A stretch of 64,000 bases of DNA from CAVSRC01 sp963730325 (GTDB lineage: Bacteria; Pseudomonadota; Alphaproteobacteria; Rhizobiales; Kaistiaceae). The position numbers were made by a program, and so were the translations under genes. The stretch is from assembly GCA_963730325.1 (NCBI GenBank), contig CAVSRC010000008.1:245727-309726 (forward strand), written 5' to 3'. Below are positions 1-9,561 of this stretch, piece after piece. Every line of letters starts with the position of its first letter. Positions within the stretch are counted from its first letter, which is position 1. Below the pieces are notes generated by a model that made no database searches, had not been told where the DNA came from, and saw only the letters and a program-made list of their open reading frames with translations.

Positions 1-969
<969 letters not shown>

Positions 970-1034
970 GACGGGCCTTTCCCCCAGGTTCGTCAGACGG
1001 AAGCAAAAATGAGCAGGCTAAACAAATGCCCCGG

Positions 1035-2360
1035 CTATTCCAGCCCTTTGAGGATGCCCTCCAGGGTATCGAACAACTGGTCGATTTCGGAATCCGAGAT
1101 GATCAGCGGCGGCGACAGGGCGATGATGTCGCCGGTGGTGCGGATCAGAAGTCCCTTCTCGAAGGCTTCGATGAAGGCGGTGAAGGCGCGCTTGGTGGGC
1201 GCGCCGGGGATCGACTCCAGCTCGATGGCGCCGACCAGGCCGCAATTGCGGATGTCGATGACGTGCGGCAGCTCCTTGAGCGCATGCAGGCGGTCGGCCC
1301 AATGATCGGCAAGCTCGGCGCCGCGGCTGAGCAGCCCCTCCTCCTCATAGGTGTCGAGGGTGGCGATGCCGGCGGCGCTGGCCACCGGATTGCCGGAATA
1401 GGTGTAGCCGTGGAAGAACTCGATGAGATGCTCCGGGCCGTTCATGAAGGCCTCGTAGATCTCCTTCTTCACGAACACCGCGCCCATCGGGATGGTGCCG
1501 TTGGTGACGCCCTTGGCGGTCAGCACGATATCCGGCACGACGCCGAAATAATCGATGGCGAAGGGCGCGCCGAGGCGGCCGAAGCCGGTGATGACCTCGT
1601 CGAAGATGAGCAGGATGCCGTGCTTGTCGCAGATGGCGCGCAGCTTCTCGAGATAGCCCTTGGGCGGAATGAGCACGCCGGTTGAGCCGGCGACCGGCTC
1701 GACGATGACCGCGGCGATGGTCGAGGCATCGTGCAGAGTGACGAGGCGCTCAAGCTCGTCGGCGAACTCGGCGCCGTGCTCGGGCTGGCCGCGCGAGAAG
1801 GCGTTGCGGGCGGGATCGTGGGTGTGGCGGATATGGTCGACGCCGGTCAACAGCGTGCCGAACATCTTGCGATTGCCGACGATGCCGCCGACCGAGATGC
1901 CGCCGAAATTGACGCCGTGATAGCCGCGCTCGCGGCCGATCAGGCGGAAGCGCGAGCCCTGGCCGATGACGCGCTGATAGGCGAGCGCGATCTTGAGCCC
2001 GGTCTCGACCGACTCCGAACCGGAATTGGTGAAGAAGACGTGGTCGATGCCGGGCGGCATGTGGGTGACCAGCCGCGCCGCCAGCTCGAAGACCTTGGGG
2101 TGGCCCATCTGGAAGGCCGGGGCGTAATCGAGCTCGCGGACCTGGTTTGCGACCGCCTCGACAATCTTCGGCCGGCTGTGGCCGGCATTGACACACCACA
2201 GGCCGGCGGTGCCGTCCATCACCTTGCGCCCGTCGGCGGCGCGATAGTACATGCCCTCCGCGCCGACCAGCATGCGCGGCGCCTTCTTGAACTGCCGGTT
2301 CGCGCTGAACGGCATCCAGAAGGCTTCGAGATTGTTGGTAGAATACTGAGTGCGCGCCAC
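1035..2360 (-). CDS. Omega-amino acid--pyruvate (beta-alanine) aminotransferase
   Basis: This class III PLP-dependent aminotransferase of 441 residues probably moves the amino group of beta-alanine or beta-aminoisobutyrate to pyruvate, giving the semialdehyde used by the downstream mmsA product. Visible signatures are the N-terminal FWMPFSANRQFK stretch of beta-alanine:pyruvate aminotransferases, the PLP-site segment LLIFDEVITGFGRLG, and the Schiff-base lysine near residue 283 in LTAKGVTNG. The length is normal and the ATG start is preceded by GGAGGGAAA. A RutR-type operator lies 121 bp upstream of the start, between this gene and divergent rutR, so repression by RutR relieved by uracil/thymine is likely. 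The substrate is inferred from family and context. Confidence 0.9.
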   Translation of the reverse strand: MARTQYSTNNLEAFWMPFSANRQFKKAPRMLVGAEGMYYRAADGRKVMDGTAGLWCVNAGHSRPKIVEAVANQVRELDYAPAFQMGHPKVFELAARLVTHMPPGIDHVFFTNSGSESVETGLKIALAYQRVIGQGSRFRLIGRERGYHGVNFGGISVGGIVGNRKMFGTLLTGVDHIRHTHDPARNAFSRGQPEHGAEFADELERLVTLHDASTIAAVIVEPVAGSTGVLIPPKGYLEKLRAICDKHGILLIFDEVITGFGRLGAPFAIDYFGVVPDIVLTAKGVTNGTIPMGAVFVKKEIYEAFMNGPEHLIEFFHGYTYSGNPVASAAGIATLDTYEEEGLLSRGAELADHWADRLHALKELPHVIDIRNCGLVGAIELESIPGAPTKRAFTAFIEAFEKGLLIRTTGDIIALSPPLIISDSEIDQLFDTLEGILKGLE

Positions 2361-2480
2361 GACTTTCCCTCCGGCGCCATATCCTCCCAGTCTCGCAAAA
2401 TGGCGTCGGTCAGGCCTGACTGGAACCTGCGCTGATTGCGCCGGTGGGCCTTTTCCTCTAGGAGAAGACGGCGTGATTTC

Positions 2481-2496
2481 CTGACCATTTGGTCAA
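2481..2496. promoter_or_regulatory. RutR operator between aminotransferase and rutR
   Basis: The sequence CTGACCATTTGGTCAA matches the RutR consensus TTGACCANNTGGTCAA at 13 of 14 defined positions and is a near-perfect palindrome. It lies between the divergent aminotransferase and rutR genes, so it could control both. The consensus is established for E. coli RutR; use here is inferred. Confidence 0.8.
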
Positions 2497-2626
2497 GGGA
2501 ACGTTAGTCAGTTTCACAAGACCGCTCAAGAGGGCAGTTGGTCGTCGCGACCGCCGGATCGATGAGGCGCACCGTTTGCCGACCCGTGATCTTTCCCCCC
2601 TTCGCCAGCCACGCCACAACGCCTCG

Positions 2627-3277
2627 ATGAGCCCCGCCGACAGCGCCCGGGCGCGGCGCACGCGCAAGCGCACGCGCATCCAGGAGGAAAACGAGGAGCG
2701 CATCCTCAACGCGGCGCTGGAGGTGTTCTCCACCTACGGCTTCCGCGGCGCCACGGTCGACCAGATCGCGGCGCTGGCGAAGATGACCAAGCCAAACCTG
2801 CTCTACTATTTCCGGCGCAAGCAGGACATCTACCGGGCGGTGCTGAACCGCACGCTGGAAATGTGGCTGATGCCGCTGGAGGCGCTCTCCAGCGATGGCG
2901 ACCCGGCGGCGGAGATCGCCGCCTATATCGACCGCAAGCTGGAGATGTCGCGCGACCGGCCGAAGGAATCGCGCCTGTTCGCCATGGAGATCATCCAGGG
3001 CGCGCCGATGCTCGGCGACGTGCTCAGCGGCCGGCTGAAGAAGCTGTTCGACGAGAAGACTGCGGTCATTCGCCGCTGGATCGCGGAGGGGCGGCTGACG
3101 CCGGTCGACCCGCACCATCTCGTCTTCATGATCTGGGCGACCACCCAGCATTATGCCGACTTCGAGGTGCAGATCCGCGCGCTTCTCGGCGATGCCATCG
3201 ACCGGCCGGACCATTTCACCCACGCCAGGGCGACGCTCGAGCAGGTCTTTCTCGCCGGTTTGACGCCGCGCGGCTAG
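2627..3277 (+). CDS. rutR: TetR-family pyrimidine-responsive regulator RutR
   Basis: This 216-residue TetR-type regulator has an N-terminal helix-turn-helix (about residues 20-65: NEERILNAALEVFSTYGF, then VDQIAALAKMTKPNLLYYF) and the C-terminal ligand domain of the RutR/YcdC subfamily, with LFAMEIIQGAP and FMIWATTQHYADF. In E. coli RutR binds uracil and thymine and represses pyrimidine degradation genes. I chose the ATG at 2627. The open frame extends to 2489 but would place coding sequence over the operator, and the extension lacks family similarity. The four final bases overlap the stop of the convergent DUF2865 gene. Two matching operators in the window, here and before preT, define its likely local regulon. 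Confidence 0.9.
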   Translation: MSPADSARARRTRKRTRIQEENEERILNAALEVFSTYGFRGATVDQIAALAKMTKPNLLYYFRRKQDIYRAVLNRTLEMWLMPLEALSSDGDPAAEIAAYIDRKLEMSRDRPKESRLFAMEIIQGAPMLGDVLSGRLKKLFDEKTAVIRRWIAEGRLTPVDPHHLVFMIWATTQHYADFEVQIRALLGDAIDRPDHFTHARATLEQVFLAGLTPRG

Positions 3278-4377
3278 TTCGGTGCCGGAGCGCCGGCGGC
3301 CGGCTCCCCCGAGACGGCGGCCGGTTCGGCGACCGGCTTCTCCTCGGCGGCGGCGGGCGTGACGATCGCGAAGGACGGGCGCAGCGATTCCTGCTTCTTG
3401 CGCGCTTTCGACAGGTCGAACATCTCGGCGTAGTAGGCGGGCCCGACCATGCGCACGTGGCTGGCCGGCGCATCGGCCAGCGCCACCCGCGGCGCCACCG
3501 GCTTGACGGTGAAATCGCCGGCGATATTGGCGAGCGTTTCGGGATCCTCGGAGAACGGCCGGCGGATCTGCGGCACCGGCAGGGGCTTGCGCCGCGCCGC
3601 GGCAACCTTGCTGCTGCGCGGCGGCGGCAGCAGTGCGCTGTAGCGCGCGGCCAGCGCCGACAGCCCGGCATGAAGCTCGGCGGCGCAGGCCGGGGCGTAG
3701 GACTGGCGATAGGCGAAGGCATAGGGCTGGTCGCCGTAACGCTGGCCGGAGAGCGTGGTGGCGTCGGCGACGTCGTCGCTGCGCGACTGGACGAACAGCT
3801 CGGCCTGGCCATCCTGGGCATACATGGACTGGCAGACGGCGGCATCGGTATCGAAGCGGCTGCGCGACGCCTGGAACTCGATGGGGAAATAGTAGCCGTC
3901 GCAGAGGCGCACGCAGAGCGTTCGCGTGCCGCCGGCCGACGGCACACCGCAGTTGGCGCGGGAAAGCGCATCGCGCAGGCGGGCGACCTCGGCCTCGGGC
4001 GAGGAATTGAAGAAATAGAAATCGTTGCCGCGCATCTGGCTGAGCTGCCGGCTGAGCCGGTTCACCTCGGCCATGATCGCCGGACACTGGCGGCTCGGAC
4101 GCGGACCGAAGAACAGGAAGCCGCCGCTGCAACCGTTGCGCCGCGCGGCCTGCTGCGCCTGCGCCAGTTTGCGGCCGATCTCGTCCATCTGGACCATCTG
4201 GCGGCCGCTGACGCCGCCGCCGGCGCCGCCGGCGCGCTCGACAGCGCCGAGATATTGCGCCTGCAAACGGTCGCAATAGCTGAATTCGAGCCGGTACTGG
4301 GCGTGCGCGACCGGGCCCGCCGCCACAAGGGCCGCAAGACCAGCACCCATCAGCCGGATCAGCTTCATGCGCTTCAT
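3274..4377 (-). CDS. Exported DUF2865 protein
   Basis: This 367-residue secreted protein belongs to the DUF2865 family common in Rhizobiales; its role is unknown. The ATG at 4377 begins a clear signal peptide (MKRMKLIRLMGAGLAALVAA, then GPVAHA cleavage site). The mature part has a helical region rich in Gln/Arg (about 40-115), then the family core: CVRLCDGYYFPIEF, DAAVCQSMY and AELFVQ, with several cysteines likely forming disulphides. The C-terminal 40 residues are Ala/Pro/Glu-rich and probably disordered. The periplasmic location and the Cys/Tyr-rich core suggest an envelope role, but nothing in the context (convergent rutR, same-strand Nudix gene 90 bp upstream) narrows it. Confidence 0.85.
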   Translation of the reverse strand: MKRMKLIRLMGAGLAALVAAGPVAHAQYRLEFSYCDRLQAQYLGAVERAGGAGGGVSGRQMVQMDEIGRKLAQAQQAARRNGCSGGFLFFGPRPSRQCPAIMAEVNRLSRQLSQMRGNDFYFFNSSPEAEVARLRDALSRANCGVPSAGGTRTLCVRLCDGYYFPIEFQASRSRFDTDAAVCQSMYAQDGQAELFVQSRSDDVADATTLSGQRYGDQPYAFAYRQSYAPACAAELHAGLSALAARYSALLPPPRSSKVAAARRKPLPVPQIRRPFSEDPETLANIAGDFTVKPVAPRVALADAPASHVRMVGPAYYAEMFDLSKARKKQESLRPSFAIVTPAAAEEKPVAEPAAVSGEPAAGAPAPN

Positions 4378-4467
4378 GGCGCGGCGCGTTGCCTCCAACA
4401 GCGGTGCGGATTGTCTACCGCACACCACAAATATGGTTCAAATCAGATTGCCGGATCGTGAAGACCC

Positions 4468-5049
4468 TTACCGCGGCCGGGCGCGGGCGGCCTCCAGCAG
4501 CAGGATGACCGTCTTGGCGTCGACGATCTCGCGCCGGTCGATCATGGCGAGCGCCTCATCGAGCGGCACCTCGATCACCTCGATGTCCTCGCCCTCGCCT
4601 GCGGCGCCGCCGCCGGCCGAGAAACGGTCGGCGGGCGTGTAGCGCGCCAGGAACAGGCTGAGGCTTTCGGAAAGGCTGCCGGGGCTCATCAGGATGTCGG
4701 TGAGGTGCCTGAGCTCGCGGAGGTGACAGCCGAGCTCTTCCTCAGCCTCCTTGCGGATCGCCTGTTCGGGCGCGAGATCGTCGTTGAGGCCGGCGCACAC
4801 CTCGACGAGCGTGCCGGTGCCGCCCTGAAGCTGCGCTGCCAGGCGAAACTGGCGGATGAGGAGAACGGTGCCGCGCGCCGGGTCGATCGGCAGGACGGCG
4901 GAACCGTTGCCATGGTCGTAGACCTCGCGCAGCTGGGTCTCGCGGCGGCCGTCGCGGCGGGTGTAGTCGATGGTGTAGCGGGTGAGCCGGCCCCAGGCGG
5001 CCGACAGGACCTCCTCGGACAGGATGCGCGCCGGGGACGGATCGCTCAT
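4468..5049 (-). CDS. Nudix hydrolase, ADP-ribose/GDP-mannose pyrophosphatase-like (NudK type)
   Basis: This 193-residue cytosolic Nudix protein probably hydrolyses a nucleoside-diphosphate sugar. The Nudix box is seen at about residues 85-110 as AGLNDDLAPEQAIRKEAEEE followed by LG; the metal-binding core KEAEEELG is intact, while the first Glu of the box is not conserved. The N-terminal strand TIDYTRRDGRR and the segment VLLIRQFRLA resemble NudK/TrgB-type enzymes. The ATG at 5049 is preferred over an upstream one at 5070 because AAGAAGG lies seven bases before it. It lies 17 bp after the YbdK-like gene on the same strand, so the two are probably co-transcribed. The exact substrate cannot be read from sequence. 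Confidence 0.88.
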   Translation of the reverse strand: MSDPSPARILSEEVLSAAWGRLTRYTIDYTRRDGRRETQLREVYDHGNGSAVLPIDPARGTVLLIRQFRLAAQLQGGTGTLVEVCAGLNDDLAPEQAIRKEAEEELGCHLRELRHLTDILMSPGSLSESLSLFLARYTPADRFSAGGGAAGEGEDIEVIEVPLDEALAMIDRREIVDAKTVILLLEAARARPR

Positions 5050-5066
5050 GAAAACCTTCTTGGCAA

Positions 5067-6263
5067 TCAAACTTCGGGGGTGGCTGCATCCGGCGGGGGA
5101 TCGTCGGCGGGCAGCGCGATGTCGGGGGCTGTCTCGCAGCCGGCGATCGTCTCGTCAATCAGGTGATCGACGACCGCCCGCAACGCCTCTTCGCGCTCCT
5201 GCCCGGCGGCAAGAGCACCATCGTAGACCGCGAGCTGCCGGTCGGCGGAGGTGCCGTCCTTGACGATGTGGCGGGCGTGGGCAACTTCCGCCACGCAGCC
5301 GAAGAACTCCGCATCCTCGGCGATGAAGGCAATCAGTTCGTCGATCAGCGTGGCGAAGGGCACCGGTTCGCCCTTGCCGAAATCGATCATCGCCGCGCCG
5401 GGGCCATGACGCTGGGCGAGCCAGCGGTTCTCTTCGACGAGAAAGGACGAGTACTGGCGCCAGCGCTGATTGGCGCGGCGCAGGCGCACCAGCATGCGAT
5501 TGAGACAGCGGTAGATCGCCGCGATGGCGATGGCATCGTCGAGCCGGGCGCAGACGTCGGTGATGCGCATCTCCAGCGTGGGAAAACGCGACGAGGGACG
5601 CAGGTCCCACCACAGCTTGCTGCCGTCCTCGATCTCGCCGGCCCTCACCAGCACGGCCAGTGCGCGCCGGTATTCCTCTTCGTCGACGAATGCCGGCGGC
5701 AGGCCGGTGCGCGGCAGCTCGTTGAAGACCGACAGGCGGTAGGAGTGCAGCCCCGTGCGCTGACCGCTCCAGAACGGCGACGAGGTGGACAGCGCCAGCA
5801 GGTGCGGCAGGAAATAGGGGAGCTGGTTGAACACATCGAAGCGCAGCCGTTCGTCCTCGATGGCGACGTGAACGTGCATGCCGCAGATCAACAGCCGGCG
5901 CGCCACAACCTGCATGTCGCGCGCGATGACGTTGTAGCGGTCCTTGTCCGTGTTCATCTGGGTGCGCCAGTCGGCAAAGGGATGCGTCGAGGCGGCAATC
6001 GGGGCCATGCCGAAGCGGTCGGCGGCCTCGGCAATGGTTCGCCGCAGGCCGGCCAGCGCCGCGCGGGCCTCGCCCAGCGTGCGGCACACCGGCGTACCGA
6101 CCTCGATCTGGCAGCGCAGGAACTCGGGCGTCACGAACTCGCCCAATGCGGCGCGGCAGGCTTCCATCAGCCCGGCCGGCGGGTCGACGACCAGATCGCG
6201 CGTCCGGCGATCGACGAGAAGGTACTCCTCCTCGATGCCCACTGTGTAGCTGGGCTCCTCCAT
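5067..6263 (-). CDS. Carboxylate-amine ligase, YbdK/GCS2 family
   Basis: This 398-residue ATP-dependent ligase belongs to the glutamate-cysteine ligase type 2 (YbdK) family, which joins a carboxylate to an amine; E. coli YbdK has weak glutamate-cysteine ligase activity. Signatures are the N-terminal VGIEEEYLLVD, QIEVGTPVCRT, the CGMHVHVAIEDE His motif, SPFWSGQRTGLHSYR, and the metal/ATP residues in LEMRITDVC. The length fits the family, with an Asp/Pro-rich tail of about 20 residues that is probably flexible. The start codon lies well upstream of the Nudix gene, which follows after 17 bp. The physiological substrate is unknown. Confidence 0.88.
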   Translation of the reverse strand: MEEPSYTVGIEEEYLLVDRRTRDLVVDPPAGLMEACRAALGEFVTPEFLRCQIEVGTPVCRTLGEARAALAGLRRTIAEAADRFGMAPIAASTHPFADWRTQMNTDKDRYNVIARDMQVVARRLLICGMHVHVAIEDERLRFDVFNQLPYFLPHLLALSTSSPFWSGQRTGLHSYRLSVFNELPRTGLPPAFVDEEEYRRALAVLVRAGEIEDGSKLWWDLRPSSRFPTLEMRITDVCARLDDAIAIAAIYRCLNRMLVRLRRANQRWRQYSSFLVEENRWLAQRHGPGAAMIDFGKGEPVPFATLIDELIAFIAEDAEFFGCVAEVAHARHIVKDGTSADRQLAVYDGALAAGQEREEALRAVVDHLIDETIAGCETAPDIALPADDPPPDAATPEV

Positions 6264-6429
6264 GGCGGCAGCCTGTCAGAAAACGGCGCGAGGGGGAACG
6301 GCGGCGTGGCCCGCAAGGCGGCGAGAGGAGCGACCGGCAGAGTTTATTAAAACGTCCGGCGGCGCGGTAACGCCACGTTGGGGCGGCCATGGTCAGTTGT
6401 GACAGGCTCAAGAAAAAAGGACGTAATCC

Positions 6430-7338
6430 ATGTCACCGCGCCTGCGAACCGTTTCCCTCGCTTTTCTTGCCGCGTCGGCGTTTGTCCTGTCGGGCGCGCT
6501 GCCGGGCCCCTTCGGCACGATCGCCGGCGGGCCAGCCTTCGCCCAGGGCAATGGTGGCAGCCACGGCGGCGGCGGCGGTGGCAACAGCAGTAGCAGTAGC
6601 AGCAGCCATGGCGGCGGCGGCTCCAGCGCCAGTTCCAGCAGCGCCTCCAGCGGCAGCAACGGCAAATCCAGCACGGCGCCCGGCCGCACCAAGACGAGCA
6701 GCCAATTCGCCAGCGCCAGCAGCCATAGCAGCAGCGGCACGCCCAAGGCGCTCATTCGCCAATATGTGCTGGCGACCGGTCTGAAGCAGGGCGATGTGGC
6801 GCGGGTGCTGAAGTCGTGGAACTCGCTCAACCGCAATCTGCGCGCCTTCGCGGCGACCGCCGGCAAGACGAAGTCGCTGCCGGCGCTCCAGGTCGCCTAT
6901 ATCCGCGACAACGCGCTGGCCGAGGACCAGCTTGCCGCCTTCACGGCGCTGGGCGGCGACCCCAACAATCCGCCGTCCCAGGACCAGTTCGATGCGGCCT
7001 CGTCCTATCTCGCCGCGCAACAGCTCCTGGCTGAAGCGGACGGCGGCACGGGCGTCGACGCGGCGACGGTGCTCGCCGATCCGAACTCCTTCGACCCGGC
7101 GCTGGTCGACGCGGCCAATACGGTCAACGACTATGGCGGGCCCGACGCGCAGACCGTGGTCGACCAGTTCAACGCCTGGAGCGACTATCAGACCGCCGAG
7201 GCCGCCGCCGCCGACGCCTTCAAGGCGGCCAGCGTCAGCTATCGCAATGCCGACCAGGCGACGCTGGATTCGCTGCGCAATCTGGTCGACGACATTGTCG
7301 CGACCCAGGGCCTCGACACGCTGGCGTCGAATCCGTGA
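6430..7338 (+). CDS. Secreted protein with Gly/Ser-rich low-complexity segment
   Basis: This 302-residue protein has no family I recognise. It starts with a signal peptide (about 38 residues, ending PAFAQG), followed by a Gly-, Ser- and His-rich run to about residue 95 with poly-Gly and poly-Ser tracts. The second half is an Ala-rich, mostly helical domain with alternating ALAEDQLAAF, DAASSYLAAQQ and AEAAAADAF blocks. AAAAAGGA before the ATG acts as the ribosome site. It stands alone on its strand, with a terminator-like hairpin just after the stop. The composition suggests an extracellular or cell-surface protein with a flexible linker; no catalytic motif is visible. Confidence 0.75.
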   Translation: MSPRLRTVSLAFLAASAFVLSGALPGPFGTIAGGPAFAQGNGGSHGGGGGGNSSSSSSSHGGGGSSASSSSASSGSNGKSSTAPGRTKTSSQFASASSHSSSGTPKALIRQYVLATGLKQGDVARVLKSWNSLNRNLRAFAATAGKTKSLPALQVAYIRDNALAEDQLAAFTALGGDPNNPPSQDQFDAASSYLAAQQLLAEADGGTGVDAATVLADPNSFDPALVDAANTVNDYGGPDAQTVVDQFNAWSDYQTAEAAAADAFKAASVSYRNADQATLDSLRNLVDDIVATQGLDTLASNP

Positions 7339-7345
7339 TGCTCAT

Positions 7346-7380
7346 GGGCCGGGGCCGCGACGCGCGCCTCGGCCCTTCCT
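7346..7380 (+). terminator. Probable Rho-independent terminator
   Basis: The arms GGGCCGGGG (7346-7354) and CCTCGGCCC (7367-7375) pair with one mismatch and are followed by TTCCTTCC. The hairpin lies eight bases after the stop of the secreted protein gene, between convergent genes. Confidence 0.5.
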
Positions 7381-7427
7381 TCCAGATCTAGCCGCCCTTC
7401 TTTCCGTGGACGCGGTGCCGCGTTGGG

Positions 7428-7970
7428 CTAATTCGTGCCGTCCGGGCAGACGGTGCGGAAGCGGCTGAGATTGCCGGCCGCGTCGCCGGCCGAGAAGGTG
7501 GCCTGGGTGGCGCCGGTGCTGAGGACGAGCTGCCGGCTGGCGGCCGCTTCGTCGATGAAGCGCGACACGGCGATCGGATCGGTGACCATCTGGGTCCGCG
7601 AACCGGCCGACACCACGCTCACATCGTGCCCGGTCTGGCCGTCGAAACGATAGGCGAGGCTGGTGGCCGGGGCGGCCGTGGCATTCCAGGCGACCATAAT
7701 GGCGGGCACCGCGTCGTTGCAGATGAGCGAGAGCGATGCGGCCGGGGCACCGGCGGCGGTGACGTCGCTGGCGTTGAGGAAGACGGCGGGGCCGGCATCG
7801 CTCCATTGCCAGCCGGCGGCCGGCGTCGGCTCGGGCGGCGCGACGGCGAGGGCCGGAGAGACCTCCGAGACCGGTGCGGAGGATTGAGACACGCAGGCCC
7901 CCAGCATGACAGCCGCGCCCACAATGACGGCGAATGCCGCAATCCTCCCAGGTCCCATTCCCGATTCCAC
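7428..7970 (-). CDS. Putative lipoprotein of unknown function
   Basis: This 180-residue protein has an N-terminal hydrophobic signal ending in the lipobox LGAC at about residues 23-26, so it is probably lipidated and anchored in the envelope. The mature part has a short Pro/Ala-rich linker, then a beta-rich domain with two cysteines (LICNDAVPA and FRTVCPDG) that could form a disulphide. No family was recognised. The gene is convergent with the preceding secreted-protein gene, and its start region overlaps the untranslated leader of the divergent MFS gene. A second ATG four codons in is an equally possible start. Confidence 0.75.
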   Translation of the reverse strand: MESGMGPGRIAAFAVIVGAAVMLGACVSQSSAPVSEVSPALAVAPPEPTPAAGWQWSDAGPAVFLNASDVTAAGAPAASLSLICNDAVPAIMVAWNATAAPATSLAYRFDGQTGHDVSVVSAGSRTQMVTDPIAVSRFIDEAAASRQLVLSTGATQATFSAGDAAGNLSRFRTVCPDGTN

Positions 7971-8118
7971 TCCGTCTGCCGAAAACGCGCGGCAAGCAAG
8001 CGCAGGATGCGCGCCGGGTCAAGATGGGATGCGGCGCGTGCTCCCGGCGCGGACGACCACGGGCACCCTGCACACGCTTCGCGGGTATGCCATACTCGCC
8101 GCGGAGGGAGCGACGCGG

Positions 8119-9552
8119 ATGGCGGATTCCGGGCAGACGGCGGCGCAGGCCGGGGGCAGCAGGGGGACAGTCCTCGGCGTGGTGGCGATGGCGATCGGCG
8201 TCTTCGTGATCGCCAACGATTTCACCTCGCTGTCGGTCGCCCTGCCCGCCATCGAGAGCGACCTCAGGATCGACGTCACCGAAGTGCAGTGGGTGATCAA
8301 CGGCTACGCCATGATGTTCGGCGTGCTGATCGTCACCGGGGGACGGCTCGCCGACCTGTTCGGGCGGCGGCGCATCTTCCTCATCGGCTCGGTGGTCTTC
8401 GCCTTCTTCTCCGTCCTCGGCGGATTCGCGCCGAACATCTGGCTGTTGCTGGCGGCGCGCTTCCTGATGGGGGTCGGCGGCGCCATGATGTGGCCGGCGA
8501 TCCTCGGCATGACCTACGATCTGCTGCCCGGCGACAAGGCCGGGCTTGCCGGCGGCATCATCATCGGCTCGGCCGGCCTCGGCAACGCGGTCGGCCCGCT
8601 GATCGGCGGCGTCCTCACCGACGCGGCAAGCTGGCGCTGGATCTTCTTTCTCAACCTGCCGATCGCAGCCTTCGGCATGCTGGCGACCTGGCTGGTCATC
8701 CCGCGCGACAGGCCCGGCGGGGCGGATCACAAGATCGACTATGGCGGCATCGCCATCCTGTCGGCGGGCCTCCTCGCCTTGCTGCTTGCCCTCGACGAAG
8801 GCACCGACGTCGGCTGGTTCGACGTGCGCATCGTCGGGCTCTTCATCGTTGCCGTGCTGGCCCTGACCGGGTTCGTCCTGGTCGAGCGGCGCTTCACCGA
8901 CCGCGCCCTGGTGCCGGGCGACGTTCTGCAGAGCCGCCAGTTCGTCGCCGCGTGCGGCGCGACGCTGCTGATGTCGGCCCTGTTCTTCGCCGCACTGCTC
9001 TACCTGCCGCAATTCATGATGAAGCAGCTCGGCTATTCGGCGATCGGCGCCGGCGCCGGGCTGCTGCCGATGATGGGCGTGTTCGCCGCCACCTCGTTCC
9101 TCGCCGGCGCGGCCTATAACCGGTTCGGGCCGAAGGCGGTGGTCAGCGCCGGCGCCGCCTGTCTCGCGGCGGGCATGTTCCTGCTGACGGCGATCGCCGA
9201 TTCCTCTCCCTATTCGGCTCTCGTCCCGGGCATGGCCGTGATGGGGCTCGGCGTCGGCCTGTTCTATTCGTCGATCACCACGGCGGCGATCACGGTTCTC
9301 GACACGTCGCGCTCGAGCCTGGCCGGCGCGATCGTCTACATGTTCCAGATCGCCGGCGGGGCGATCGGCCTCGGATTGAACACGGCCATCGTGGTCAGCG
9401 CGCCATCGCTGGCTTCAGGGATTTCCGCCACCTTCTTCGTCGACGGCTGTCTCGCGGTGGCGGGGCTGATCGTCGTGCTCCTCTTTGTCGGCGGAACCGT
9501 CGACCGCGAGCGGCTACAGGGGCTGATGCATCATCACCGCGCCCACGGGTGA
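8119..9552 (+). CDS. MFS drug/solute exporter, DHA2 (EmrB/QacA) type
   Basis: This 477-residue inner-membrane protein has the arrangement of 14-helix proton-coupled exporters. The DHA2 motif A is seen as GGRLADLFGRRRIF after helix 2, with DFTSLSVALPAI in helix 1 and the motif C-like GSAGLGNAVGPLIGG in helix 5. The start chosen (ATG at 8119) follows GGAGGGAG by nine bases; an upstream open frame to 7906 overlaps the divergent lipoprotein and has no signal of coding. No membrane-fusion partner or outer-membrane factor lies nearby, so it probably acts alone. The substrate cannot be predicted; it might export an organic acid or a toxic compound. Confidence 0.88.
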   Translation: MADSGQTAAQAGGSRGTVLGVVAMAIGVFVIANDFTSLSVALPAIESDLRIDVTEVQWVINGYAMMFGVLIVTGGRLADLFGRRRIFLIGSVVFAFFSVLGGFAPNIWLLLAARFLMGVGGAMMWPAILGMTYDLLPGDKAGLAGGIIIGSAGLGNAVGPLIGGVLTDAASWRWIFFLNLPIAAFGMLATWLVIPRDRPGGADHKIDYGGIAILSAGLLALLLALDEGTDVGWFDVRIVGLFIVAVLALTGFVLVERRFTDRALVPGDVLQSRQFVAACGATLLMSALFFAALLYLPQFMMKQLGYSAIGAGAGLLPMMGVFAATSFLAGAAYNRFGPKAVVSAGAACLAAGMFLLTAIADSSPYSALVPGMAVMGLGVGLFYSSITTAAITVLDTSRSSLAGAIVYMFQIAGGAIGLGLNTAIVVSAPSLASGISATFFVDGCLAVAGLIVVLLFVGGTVDRERLQGLMHHHRAHG

Positions 9553-9561
9553 GCGACCCGC

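Noticed and set aside
2504..4461. Long open frames on the opposite strands of rutR and the DUF2865 gene (590 and 532 codons)
   Set aside because: They are Arg/Ala/Gly-rich shadow frames produced by high GC third positions, with no family similarity, and span two real genes.
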